DNA of 64,000 bases, from contig JAKLNG010000018.1 of the NCBI GenBank assembly GCA_022814565.1, forward strand, positions 186,001-250,000. The letters run 5' to 3'. Source of the stretch: Phaeophleospora eucalypticola. Lineage: Eukaryota > Ascomycota > Dothideomycetes > Mycosphaerellales > Mycosphaerellaceae. The notes under the pieces were generated by a model. It made no database searches and was not told where the DNA came from. It was given only the letters and a program-made list of their open reading frames with translations. Shown piece by piece: positions 54,666 to 64,000 of this stretch. A program made the position numbers and the translations under genes. Position 1 is the stretch's first letter. Each line of letters opens with the position of its first letter.

Positions 54666-55940
54666 ATGGCGGCGGCAGACGGGACAAGAAACATTGTAAT
54701 TGTTGGCGGTGGAATCATTGGGTGCACATCTGCCTATTACCTCACACGGCATCCCTCGTACGATCCGAGCAAGCACAAGATCACATTACTGGAAGCGACC
54801 AAAATTGCAGGTGGTGCGTCTGGAAAGGCGGGTGGGCTGCTTGCTCTGTGGGCGTACCCGAGCAGCATTGTGCCGTTGAGCTATAAGCTTCACAAAGAGC
54901 TGAGTGATGAGCATGGTGGCGAGGAGAGATGGGGATACAGAGCCGTGCACTGTGGACAGGTGGATTGTTTGGGGAGAAGCTTGCCTGAGAGGAAAGAGAA
55001 GGATTCTGTAGCAGGGAAGAACGGAGAGATGAATGGGGAGAATGGAGAGAGCGTGAAGCTGCCAAAGAGGAGCAAAGAGGCGCTCGGACGATTGAAGGCG
55101 GCTGGCATCCCGAAAGATTTGGATTGGGTCGCTGAGGAGAGCTTAAGGGCGTACGATGAGATGGGAGATCCGAGCACAACAGCACAGGTTCACCCGTATC
55201 AGTTTACGACTTCTATGGCAGCTCTTGCCAAGGAGAAGGGAGTAGAAATCAAGGAGGGTGCGAGTGTGAGCAGTATCAACTACCTCGCAGATGGCAACGG
55301 TGTGGAGAGCATAACATACGAGGATAAGAGTGCTGGTGGCAAGGAAACAATACCTGCTACGGACATCATCCTCTCGGCGGGTCCTTGGACAAGAGCGGTC
55401 TATCCTACAGCACCGATCGGAGCCATGCGAGCTCACTCTGTCACGATCAAGCCATCGCGACCCGTCAGCGCATATGCTCTCTTCACGCAGATCAAGCTTC
55501 CTTCACCATTCAAGCGCGGAAACACCAAATTGAAACAGAGCGGCCAATTTGTATCTCCTGAAATCTACGCTCGCCCGAAAAACGAGGTCTACGCATGCGG
55601 TGAAGGAGACCAAATGGTTCCTCTCCCCAAGTCTTCTGACCTCGTTGAGACCGATGAAAGTCGATGTCAAGAAATCGTCGATTTTGTGGGCGCGATCTCA
55701 GATGAGCTCAGAGATGGCGAGGTCACAGCACGCCAAGCTTGCTACTTGCCCAGCGTGAGTGGCAGCTCAAGTCCGCTGGTAGGACACACGGGCGTCAAGG
55801 GCTTATACATGGCCGCTGGACACACATGTTGGGGAATCCAGAATGGACCTGGAACAGGCAAGCTCGTCAGCGAGTTTGTGTTTGATGGCGAAGGCAAGAG
55901 TGCCAAAACTAAAGGCCTGGATCCGAGGAATTTCTTGTAA
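54666..55940 (+). CDS. FAD-dependent oxidoreductase, DAO/Tda3-like
   Basis: Single exon, 424 residues from ATG 54666. The FAD-binding Rossmann motif NIVIVGGGIIGCTSAYYL is near the N-terminus. The family's GGASGKAGGLLALWAYPSS segment follows, with a C-terminal GLYMAAGHTCWGIQNGPGTGK that closes over FAD. This arrangement matches the D-amino-acid-oxidase-type family that includes yeast Tda3, implicated in endosome-to-Golgi retrieval. A Lys/Glu/Asn-rich insert near residues 110-140 is low in complexity. The true substrate is unknown. Confidence 0.85.
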   Translation: MAAADGTRNIVIVGGGIIGCTSAYYLTRHPSYDPSKHKITLLEATKIAGGASGKAGGLLALWAYPSSIVPLSYKLHKELSDEHGGEERWGYRAVHCGQVDCLGRSLPERKEKDSVAGKNGEMNGENGESVKLPKRSKEALGRLKAAGIPKDLDWVAEESLRAYDEMGDPSTTAQVHPYQFTTSMAALAKEKGVEIKEGASVSSINYLADGNGVESITYEDKSAGGKETIPATDIILSAGPWTRAVYPTAPIGAMRAHSVTIKPSRPVSAYALFTQIKLPSPFKRGNTKLKQSGQFVSPEIYARPKNEVYACGEGDQMVPLPKSSDLVETDESRCQEIVDFVGAISDELRDGEVTARQACYLPSVSGSSSPLVGHTGVKGLYMAAGHTCWGIQNGPGTGKLVSEFVFDGEGKSAKTKGLDPRNFL

Positions 55941-56985
55941 TCATTTGTAGGAACAGGTAGTGGACGATAGATTCGTGATGAGAACACCTCTCGGATGTTG
56001 AACGATACCGATATCCGGTCAGACGTCTTCCATGTGCTTCCGGTCCTGTGAAAGTCAGCCACGAGTCTGCGTGTTCTTTTGCAGTTTTGTCAGCTGTGAT
56101 GCGATGTGAGAGATCCGCCGACTTCCTATCGAGTCCACAACGGTGGGACCCGAACGCTTCCTTCGTATTCTTATTACCTGCTTGCAATGCTTACTCCAAG
56201 CTCGTTCTCAACAATTACGATGTTTTCTAGAGACTTGAAGTTCTAATGAGAGGATTGTCATCACACGAGCAAATTGGGAGTCGAGGGAACATCAAATGAT
56301 ATCCGCATCGGCATCGGGACATCATCATCAGTGCAGATGAAACGGCGATGTTGCTCCAGATTACAACGGATTCACATGAACTAGGCGAGATTAGGTTGCT
56401 TTAGAGCTTAGGTCTAAGAAGTTTGCGAACTGCCTATCCAGAACACTGGGAAGATGCGACCTGGAAGTTGGCAGCAAGTCCTTGATGCAGAGAATGAGAA
56501 ATTGATTGTCGTTGTATGAGGAATAGCATTGGTGTCTTCATGTGAATTGGGGACGAAGTTTCGCCGGATACGAGATGGCGTGCAGAGGGAGCGAGTTGGC
56601 GAGCGGCGCAGAGAAAGCCAGAAAGGGTGAAGTCGCAGGGATTGGCAATTGACGGGACTGGACCCTGAAATCGAATGGGAGAAGGGCCTCCCGTTCGCTG
56701 GCCGGTGCTTCGCCTCGCCCCAGTCGTTGCGTGTCGCGCCAGAGTAACTTTACTTTTCCACGAGGTTACCTTACCTTCTATTACCTCCTACCTTGCCTTC
56801 CCCATTGCCTCTGCTCCTCCCGACCACGAACAGTAACAATAACAACAACGTCTCCACGTCTGACCTCCCCAGCACTGCTGTCCGCCATCCCGATTTCGAG
56901 AGGCCATTCGCCTCCAAAACGAACTCCTACTCCGCCGCCGTCAACCATAGCAGCCCCTTTGCGGTAGCCCGTTGCAGCCACCACG
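55941..56985. other. 1-kb gap before the SPT small-subunit gene
   Basis: Non-coding as far as I can see. The last 230 bases are pyrimidine-rich with AACAATAACAACAAC runs and look like a long 5' leader. Confidence 0.45.
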
Positions 56986-57500
56986 ATGGCTTCCTTCCTC
57001 GACCCGACGACCGCCTCCGTCTCCGCTGTCCTGCTCCTCCTCGCCGCTTCGTCTTACCTTCTGCTCCAACCGACCGCGCTCGTGAAGTGGCTGCAGAAGA
57101 AGAACTACCAATACGAAGTCACCTTCGCGCTGTACATGCTTACGCCGACGGAGAAGTTCATCTTCAGTGAGTCCGATGCCCCCTCAATCCCTTCCAATTT
57201 AAGATCTAGTACGCTGACATGCTGCGTTCGCTAGACTCAGTTCTCTTCCTGACAATCTCCCTCTTCACGACCGCCACGATCCTCTACCTCCCCGACCACC
57301 TCATGACCATGTCCCGACGAGCTTACTACTACTGCGCCGGGGACAGCAGCAGTGCCAGTGCGGCCGCGAGTCTCTCGCGCCAGGCCGTGGGCACGGCGAC
57401 GGGCTGGGCACAGAATGCCTACGCGGTTGCGATGAACAGGAGCGTGGAGGCGGCTGCGGCTGTGACTGGAGAGGCGCTTGCAGGTATGGCTGGGGAATGA
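56986..57500 (+). CDS. serine palmitoyltransferase small subunit (ssSPT-like)
   Basis: Small ER membrane protein that activates serine palmitoyltransferase, the first enzyme of sphingolipid synthesis. Two exons with a 68-nt intron (57167-57234) give 148 residues. The core NYQYEVTFALYMLTPTEKFIFNSVL aligns from memory with the human SPTSSA segment containing YQY, TALYML and a P-x-E-(K/R) motif before a second membrane helix. After that helix comes YLPDHLM, as in the family. There is an extra N-terminal hydrophobic segment (residues 12-30) and a 50-residue Ala/Ser-rich C-terminal extension absent from animal proteins. The splice itself restores FNSV. Confidence 0.75.
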
Positions 57501-57882
57501 GAGGCTTTTGAGCAAAAGCGGTCGATTCTGTTTTGTTTGTGATACTTTCCGGTGGACATTAGCGAGGAGTTCGGGCGTTGCCTGTTTCATGTGTATGTGC
57601 ATTGACGGGGGAAAGGGCAGAGTGTAACATTACTACGGTTCATGGGACTCTGGATGGGTTATTTTAAGAAGCTGGGCAGTGAGGAGGAGAGCGGAGGTAC
57701 TTGTGGGGGCAAGAGCAGTTCACGCATACGGCCTGAGCTACGAAGGTTGCAATAATTTGGTGGTCGAGGGAGAGGAGGAAAGGACTGTGATACAACTAAG
57801 TTGCGAAGGATACCCCAAGAATCATCGTCGACTTTACTTCTGAGGCGCTGTTCTAATCTATCCAAGTTCAGACGGACAGTGA
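57501..57882. other. convergent 3' region
   Basis: Gap between the SPT subunit gene and the Crt10-like gene. No gene or repeat is seen. Confidence 0.45.
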
Positions 57883-59936
57883 TCATATCATGACTCCTTG
57901 AATGTCCACTGCAGAGTCTCTCGTCGACTTCCTGCTAATCTCATAACTGAGAATGGAGTGATCGCAGTACATCATCATGAGCCGCCAGCGCTTCTTCTCG
58001 TCAGGGAGATGCTCTGTCCCTTGTACGGGACCAGTAGCAATGCCCGCTAAAGGCGCGAAGGGCCTCTCAGCTTTCTCCTCTTGGTGCGCGAGAGGTAACA
58101 TTTTCTCAATGCGCATCGCGTACGTTGTCTTGGGATACTCCACGCTAGAATTACGCAGCTCCTCTGGCCAACTTGAAGACTTGGTAATCTTTGTCAGGGA
58201 CAGAACGAGTGCACGGCCCTTCTGGGAAGCGAGTACGACGATTCCAATGGAAGGGATGTAGGCGTTCATGTTCAGGCGCTCAAAGACGTTGAGGTAGGAA
58301 AACTCGCCTTGAACGAGTTGATGCAGGGCATTGGTGAAGCCGACGGTGGGTGCTGTAAATGGATTAGGGGAGTCCGCATCCCGTTTATTGGAGGGTTGCA
58401 GGAGGTAGACATTCCGCACGGAGGCGTGCAGTATGGGACAGGGGAGCTCTCCGCAAAGGTTGTTCTGGGGTTGGAAGCCTCGAGGTTCGTTGCCACAAAT
58501 GCGCCGTCCGCCGTACATGGCATTGAAGGAGATGGTGTCTTCTGTCCCTTCGTCGTCCAGGTCCATGTCCGAGGCGTACTCTGATTCGCCTGAGTCAGGG
58601 TCTGGATCTTCTGTTAAGCCAAGAGCTGCGACGAGGTTGTCTTGGGTTACGACATGCTGTAATGCGTCGTCAAGGACGTCTTCGAAGTCCTGTTCCGCTG
58701 TAGCTCCTTCAAGTGCAGGCTCTAGCTCGCTCTCTGTGCTGGTCTCGGCTTCACTTGCCCTGGTGCTAGTACCTGATCGCGATACGGGACTTGGACGCTT
58801 CTGCTTCTTCACCGAGAACCGGGGAGAGGTGTCTGGCACATGTGATACTGTACTCCCGATGTCCCAAACAGTGCCGGAGTCCTTGAGCCCAGGTAGCGTT
58901 TCGCCTTCGTTCAAACCCAGCGCGGAGTAAGGATCCTCTTCTGGTATGAACGAGCGCTTGTCGAGGAACATGATTGCCCACCCGGAATTGAAGCGGTCGT
59001 GCGAACTCGAGGCGAGGTAATTTTGCGGACGGCCAAAGCGAAATGTCTGGGAAGACTGCATCTCATGCAAGTCTATGGTGCGGCAATAGCCAGTGATGTC
59101 TGTTGTAAGTAGCCATCTTCCCGTCGGATCATCACCAGTGTTACAGAAAGAAATGTATGGGATGTTGGAGGTGCCGTTGAGAACAGACTGTGTGACATCC
59201 CTTCCACGATCTCGGGTGGCATTGGGCGTCCCGTCCTCATTGTCCGCACCTTCTTGCATCGCTTCATCATCATCGCTAGCCTCAACGAGCCCGAACTTGA
59301 AGACGGTGATGTTGTGCGTGTTGGCACTGGTGGCAATTATACGCGCTTCGGAGTGGATGGCCAAACCCCAGGCACTCATGCCAACGTTACTCTGGAAGAA
59401 GGGCTTAACCTCATCCGCGTCCGTGCCGATGCTGCTGCCCGGCTCGCTGCGACGTTCGATCGCTTGCACGATGTGTCGCACCAAGAAAGTGTCGACATCG
59501 CCATCATCCCGCACGGCTGCCACAACCTCTTCGTTGCCAAGGTACTGTACAACCAAGTTGTTGATAGCGTGCGGATGACGCAGATCCAGATAGCCTTGGA
59601 CGTCAGGGCCGGACGGCTGCGAGGTCACGACGAGTGCAGGTTTAGCGGGCAGTGCCTGAGCGGGGAACAGAGGCTCATAGGCGTATATCGCGTGGGAGTA
59701 GGCGACGAAGTAGAGATTGTGCACCTGTGACAACCCCGTCTAGGCGCATGGAGTCAGCGGCAGATGCGGCAGGCGAAGGATGAAATGCGTGATGGACGGA
59801 CCAGGTTGCAGCGCCACTGAGCGATGGGCGGCAGGTCGTCGTAGTCGCTGGCGCGAGGTCGCTTGCCGAAGCGACCCCCCAGATCTTGTGACCCCGTGGC
59901 GACAATGGCGGCTTGCTCGAAACTCCGTTTGCCCAT
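57883..59936 (-). CDS. Crt10-family WD40-like protein
   Basis: Two exons with a 77-nt intron (59725-59801) give 658 residues. The splice joins WRCNL to VHNLYFVAYSHAIYAYEP, a beta-strand of a WD-type propeller. Later blades read SAWGLAIHSEARIIATSANTHNITVF and GRWLLTTDITGYCRTIDL. The order and the C-terminal LLMMMYCDHSILSYEI-like segment (seen as RWRLMMMYCDHSILSYEI) fit the Crt10 domain known from a yeast regulator of ribonucleotide-reductase genes. A long acidic, Ser-rich insert (residues about 355-450) interrupts the propeller. The acceptor at 59725 was chosen because it alone keeps the frame. Confidence 0.82.
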
Positions 59937-60385
59937 TGTCCAGCTTTCCCGTCCTTCGCTGCTCTGAGGTGCGTGCTGGCTCCTTGCGTGACCACGGCGG
60001 GCGGCGTCTGTATGGAGACGAGCGTGCAGCGTGCAGCGTGCAGTCTCTGGCGCCCTATAGCGTTCTGTTGTCCGCGAGCAAGCGGTCACGAGGTTGTGAT
60101 ACGGCAGCAGAACTGTGCAGAGTCGTTGGAAGATGGCCGTGGATGTCGTCGATACCCACAAGCGTGCTAGCGCGGGACACTCGCGGTCGAAGGGCTGGGC
60201 GTCAGCATGCCACGACTTCTGCCACGCGCCCTCTGCATCCTTTAACCTCACCTCACGTCCTCATTTCACACATCACAACAGCATCTGCCAAACAAAGACA
60301 TACTCCCGACCGATTCGGAACGCCTTGGAGACATTCCTGACAGATCGCATTCTCGTCGACGCGCCATTGCTGCTGCAGAAGTTCG
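59937..60385. promoter_or_regulatory. upstream region of the Crt10-like gene
   Basis: Probable divergent promoter. A short GCGTGCAGC direct repeat lies near 60022-60041. The last 90 bases are coding-like in one rightward frame (ERLGDIPDRSHSRRRAIAAA) and may belong to the unresolved gene that follows. Confidence 0.35.
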
Positions 60386-62096
60386 GCGAAACAAAGATGC
60401 ACAATAGCTGTCGTTCGTCGACCGGAGCGCCTGCTGTGCAACCGTCCAGATGAACGCCTACTGGCCCACGCCGAAGAGCTCCTCCAACAGGCCCGCAGCG
60501 CCGCGCGCCCGCACGACGCTTCCATCACACTCGTACAGCGTCCTGGCCGCATCGTAACGACCATCGCGGCCCACTGCGACAAGCCCGGGGCATATCGCCT
60601 GGAGCAGCTGTCAACGCCGGCCATCCTGGACATCTCTGGCACTCTCCCGCTCGCCAACGCGCATGCCCATCAACTGCCGGACAGGTCCCACTGTGCACGC
60701 CGAACTCACGCAAGGTCAATCTGTCAAGGGACGGCGCGTTACGGCGTCGCCCTCGTCAATCCCCCGGCCTGCTTGTCTGCTTGCGTCCTCGATGCCGTCA
60801 TGGAACCACTTTCAGTGTCCGCTCTCCCCCTGTGCTACACAGTTCATGCTGGAGGCGCAAAGGTAAGATATCCACTTGCTTCGCCTCTTTCATGCGCATG
60901 CCTACTAGCTTGCCTCTGCTTTTTCCGCTCTCGTCCAATATAATTGTGTGACGCTTTCTGCTGTACAACCAACCATTTTCCTTGAATTTCCATTGTCTAG
61001 CGACCTCCGCATCTCTCTTCTCAGAGAGAAGCTCGTGCGACTGACCAGGATCTGGCACGACACTGACGACGGCTCAATGCTGCGGCTATTGGAACCTCCA
61101 CCGCATCCAGGATTGCTGTCAGCTCCGATACGGGCGCGGGCCCTTACCGGCCTTCTGCACGCTTTAAGACATCCTGCGTATCCATCGCGTCCGCACCTTT
61201 TGACTCTTCAGGCTCTGCGGCAAACCGAAAGAGGTTGCCTCATCACTCCGGCGTCGCACCAACCAACGGCGCATACTACCGGCTCACTACCGGACTAATG
61301 CATTGTCCATGAATGCGCAGAGCAGAGACAGTGAATACATTATATTAAGGTTCGAACCTCAGTCGAGAAATTAGGAGCATCTGATTCATACTGTCCGCTT
61401 CATCATATCATGAGAGACAGTGGCTGTCCGGCTTCCAACACCAACACAACATTGTCCTTGCGGCTCCGCCTCACACAGACATCGCCAACCAGCGCGAATC
61501 CATCGACATACGCATCACCAACTGCTGTGACTTCGGCTACGATCTGTCCCTCGAGCACCGCTGCAGACTGCAAGATCATTCGCGCATCGAAGTGCACTAT
61601 GGCCACTTTCCGCAATTTGTCAAGCTCGGGAACGATCGTGCTCTTCACGCCAGTCATTACACCAGCTGGGTCGGGTAAGGCGTCCAATAAGAATGCCGAA
61701 AGCGTCGACCCGTTCGAAATCCTGGGCCGCGCATTAAGCCGCCATCACAGACGCATCCGCCACGTGCCCTACGTTCCTCGTGTCGGATTCACCGAAACGC
61801 ACGATGCCTTCCTCAGCGAGGCTGACGCTGTGGTTGTGGTCATCTGCGAGCCTGAATCGCAGAAGCACGAGGGCCTTGGCTGTCAGGTCGACTTTGCCGA
61901 GGCGGCGCACGATGGCCTCGAGAGCAACCATTTTGGGAGATCTGCAAGCAACCCCATGATCCTGATCCAGTGCGGCGACCCGAACGGGAATTTCTGGCCG
62001 GATCTTTCCACTTTCGACAGTGTCATGAAGTGCCGTGCATATGACACGGAAATGGCGCAGCAGATCGCCCGGAAGATATTCGACGGTCGCAAGTGA
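60386..62096 (+). CDS. multi-exon hypothetical gene, structure partly resolved
   Basis: Several segments look coding on the plus strand, but I cannot join them all. Segment 60401-60862 (VVRRPERLLCNRPDERLLA) ends at a good donor (GTAAGATA), with an acceptor at 61000. Segment 61421-61674 (WLSGFQHQHNIVLAAPPHTD) joins through a 76-nt intron (61675-61750) to the last exon 61751-62096. That exon includes VPYVPRVGFTETHDAFLSEA and ends KIFDGRK. The last two exons are in good phase. The 5' segment has no ATG and sits one base out of frame with coding-like sequence before it (stop at 60405), so there may be two genes, a missed intron or a frameshift. No family is recognised. Confidence 0.5.
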
Positions 62097-62665
62097 AGCA
62101 CTTCACAATCTTCAGCATTCACGACTTGACGGCACTATTCGGCTTGATGGCTTTTTCAGCTCTTCACACGCGTCGATTTGATTTCGCAGGACTTGTGCCT
62201 TTTTGTACTCTCTATTCTACTGGCGAAGCATACCTTGGCATTTGCATTCTGCAGCGGGCATGAGCGATTTATTTGTAGGAGGACACAAGTGTTAGGATAC
62301 CCAGGGGCTGCTCGTAAGGCACCCAGCAACATCATTCGTTTGGCCAGGCTACTTTTGGATTTGATGGCGATCATACACCGATGTAGGTAGACGATGATCA
62401 GGTACATACTTAATCACATACATGTTCTTCAGAAGAGCGATAACTTCGATTAGACTAGTTGTGAGCGCTTTTTTTCCCCAAAATGTCGGCCATGCTTGGA
62501 GCAATGGGCGTAGCAATTTGTTTTGAGTTCGAAGGTAAATGAACTCGCCAAGTGCTCAGCTGATGTTCGACCAGGTTGATCAGTTCACTACATCAACCGC
62601 CTTACGACTCCTTTTTCCACTGGACATGAGATGTCTACCATCCAGCTCAGCAGACATTAGAAATC
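62097..62665. other. intergenic stretch upstream of the F-box-like gene
   Basis: 3' region of the unresolved gene and promoter of the F-box-like gene. A T-run followed by C-run (near 62468-62480) is the only simple-sequence feature seen. Confidence 0.45.
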
Positions 62666-63901
62666 ATGTATTTGCATCAATTGCCCGAAGAGCTCCAATC
62701 TCTCATCGTGGACCACATCTCCTGTGCTGATACCTTGAAGAACCTGCGACTGACCAACTACGCATTCGGTCATCTCAAGCGTCTGAATGCCAGGCTCTTT
62801 AGGTGCATCAAGCTGCAGCCTCACAAGACTCAATTGAGGAGCTACAGAGAGACCTTAGAGCGAGTGAAGGATCTTGTCAAACAGGTCACATTCTATCCAC
62901 TGGTAACATTCGCAAGTGAGAGCGAAGAAGACATCGACTGGATTTGGCGTTATGCAGAGGGAAAAGCCTCCTGGGAGGACTTTGCCGATGTGTTGCGATT
63001 CCTGCCAAACCTTGAGATTGTTGCCACAGGTCAGCTAAAGAACACTGAGGACGGAACGAGCATGGTACCGTCAGGGCCCGGCCTGATACAAGCGATGGCC
63101 TGGAGTCTCGGAGCGAGTCGAATAGCACCATCAACGCTCGAAATCGCACACTTAGAAGCTCGCAAAGGAAAGAGCGCGAGGTCTGAAATCGTCTTCTTCT
63201 GGCAACGCAGCCAGAATTGGGAACGCATCAACTTCACGAAGCTGAAGAGGCTCGAGTACAAACCAGTCGACCTGAGGACCCCTGGGCGCCGGTCCCTTTC
63301 AGATCCAATTATGGGGCTGTCGGGAATAGCGACTTCTTCCGCCAGCTCGCTAGAAGAGCTGTACGTCGAGTGTCCGCCAATGCTCTTCGCTTCATCGAGC
63401 GAAGAAAGCTTCATGGAGCACCGCTTTCCCTCGTTGCGGAAGCTGGAGCTCGTCGATATGGAATTCAAGTACATGGCAGAGAATCCCCATTTCATCTCGT
63501 GGATGTGCGGGAAATGCCCGGCGTTGACGGAACTTGTTCTGCGGAGGGTGTGGCTTTGGGGAAAGCAGGAGTCTCTCGAGGCCTGGTATTCGTTGTTCCA
63601 AATCGTGAGAGATTTGAAACCGCTTATGAGGCTCGAGTTTGACGATGTGCTGGCTGGAACAAAATGCGGTGCGAGGTTGTCTTTCTGCTGGGATCCGTCG
63701 CAGAAAGCCAAGACAGACGAGAAGGAGACAGTGGTTGTCAAGGGATTGAAGAAGTATCTGGCCAAGCAAGGGAATTGGGATTCAGAAGCCTGGGGAGAAT
63801 GGGAAGGTGATGATCCCCAAGAGGAGGAGTCCGAAGATGAGGACTCCGATGATGAGTCTGGAGAGGAGGGGTCGCACGAATCTGGTCAACAAGACGCTTG
63901 A
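62666..63901 (+). CDS. F-box-like protein
   Basis: Single exon, 411 residues. The first 40 residues, beginning YLHQLPEELQSLIVDHISC and continuing TLKNLRLTN, match the start of fungal F-box domains (LPxEL, then a buried LRLxN). Such domains bind Skp1 in SCF ubiquitin ligases. The remainder is organised in leucine-rich segments (LPNLEIV, LKRLEYKPV, SSLEELYVECP, FPSLRKLELVDMEF, CPALTELVLRRVWL), as in F-box proteins that present substrates through LRR-like repeats. The C-terminal 35 residues are extremely acidic. The substrate is unknown. Confidence 0.82.
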   Translation: MYLHQLPEELQSLIVDHISCADTLKNLRLTNYAFGHLKRLNARLFRCIKLQPHKTQLRSYRETLERVKDLVKQVTFYPLVTFASESEEDIDWIWRYAEGKASWEDFADVLRFLPNLEIVATGQLKNTEDGTSMVPSGPGLIQAMAWSLGASRIAPSTLEIAHLEARKGKSARSEIVFFWQRSQNWERINFTKLKRLEYKPVDLRTPGRRSLSDPIMGLSGIATSSASSLEELYVECPPMLFASSSEESFMEHRFPSLRKLELVDMEFKYMAENPHFISWMCGKCPALTELVLRRVWLWGKQESLEAWYSLFQIVRDLKPLMRLEFDDVLAGTKCGARLSFCWDPSQKAKTDEKETVVVKGLKKYLAKQGNWDSEAWGEWEGDDPQEEESEDEDSDDESGEEGSHESGQQDA

Positions 63902-64000
63902 TAAACAAATCAGCAGATATGCGCACAATAGCCAAGCAAATACATTCCACTATACACCTCTGACCTTTCTATAGCTCGGCGGCTTGACGGTCCGTCTAAT

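Noticed and set aside
61349..61358. Palindromic GGTTCGAACC, B-box-like on both strands
   Set aside because: No A box or acceptor stem at suitable spacing; it is probably intronic.

Overview
The window looks like a gene-dense stretch of nuclear DNA from a filamentous ascomycete, most likely a Dothideomycete; the class is inferred from overall character, not proven. About 35 protein genes sit on both strands. They are mostly single-copy housekeeping genes with short introns of 38-186 nt, usually GTRNGT...YAG, and intergenic gaps are 0.1-2 kb. I see no intact transposon, rRNA, CRISPR array or bacterial-type operon. A canonical AA9 cellulose oxidase, a secreted tyrosinase, Zn2Cys6 regulators and a six-exon actin gene all fit this kind of fungus.

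Layout. 0.6-5 kb: a small secreted cysteine-rich peptide and the spliceosomal helicase Prp22. 5-12 kb: an SDR dehydrogenase, the Pol zeta subunit Rev7, importin Kap114 and an Ap4A phosphorylase-like enzyme. 12.7-17.4 kb: a tyrosinase with a probable GPI anchor, then a poorly resolved 2.3-kb stretch. 17.4-23 kb: an unidentified nuclear-looking protein, a BTB protein and a zinc-cluster-like regulator in which only half of the zinc finger is visible. 23-30.5 kb: a hypothetical protein, the mitochondrial GTP/GDP carrier Ggc1, an AhpD-like protein and Mediator Med6. 31-37.6 kb: an SDR-like protein lacking the catalytic lysine, a broken reading frame, a MAL-type Zn2Cys6 activator, a protein carrying SUMO-type motifs and a small basic protein. 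38.4-44.6 kb: PABA synthase, two very small membrane proteins, a cluster of perfect hairpins with a tRNA-like segment, an orphan reading frame and the SNARE Sec22. 44.9-54 kb: a possible ASXH/DEUBAD-type protein, Elongator Elp5, the snRNP protein SNRNP27, an AA9 LPMO, Hsp70 exchange factor Fes1 and actin. 54.6-64 kb: a DAO/Tda3-like oxidoreductase, a small subunit of serine palmitoyltransferase, a Crt10-type protein, an unresolved multi-exon gene and an F-box-like protein.

How the genes relate. They do not form a pathway cluster. Several share functions: splicing (Prp22, SNRNP27), transcription (Med6, Elp5, two or three regulators), nuclear import and chaperoning (Kap114, Fes1), ER trafficking and lipids (Sec22, SPT small subunit) and secreted oxidases (tyrosinase, LPMO). 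Many pairs are divergent and share short promoters, for example Rev7/Kap114 with three CACGTG boxes.

The parts least explained by known genes are the hairpin cluster at 41.2-41.6 kb, the interrupted frame at 32.4-32.8 kb, the orphan frame at 43.1-43.6 kb, the coding-like but unresolved segments at 15.5-16.7 and 60.3-62.1 kb, and several short multi-exon genes that a simple ORF search would miss. All homology calls are from memory of protein families; no search was run.
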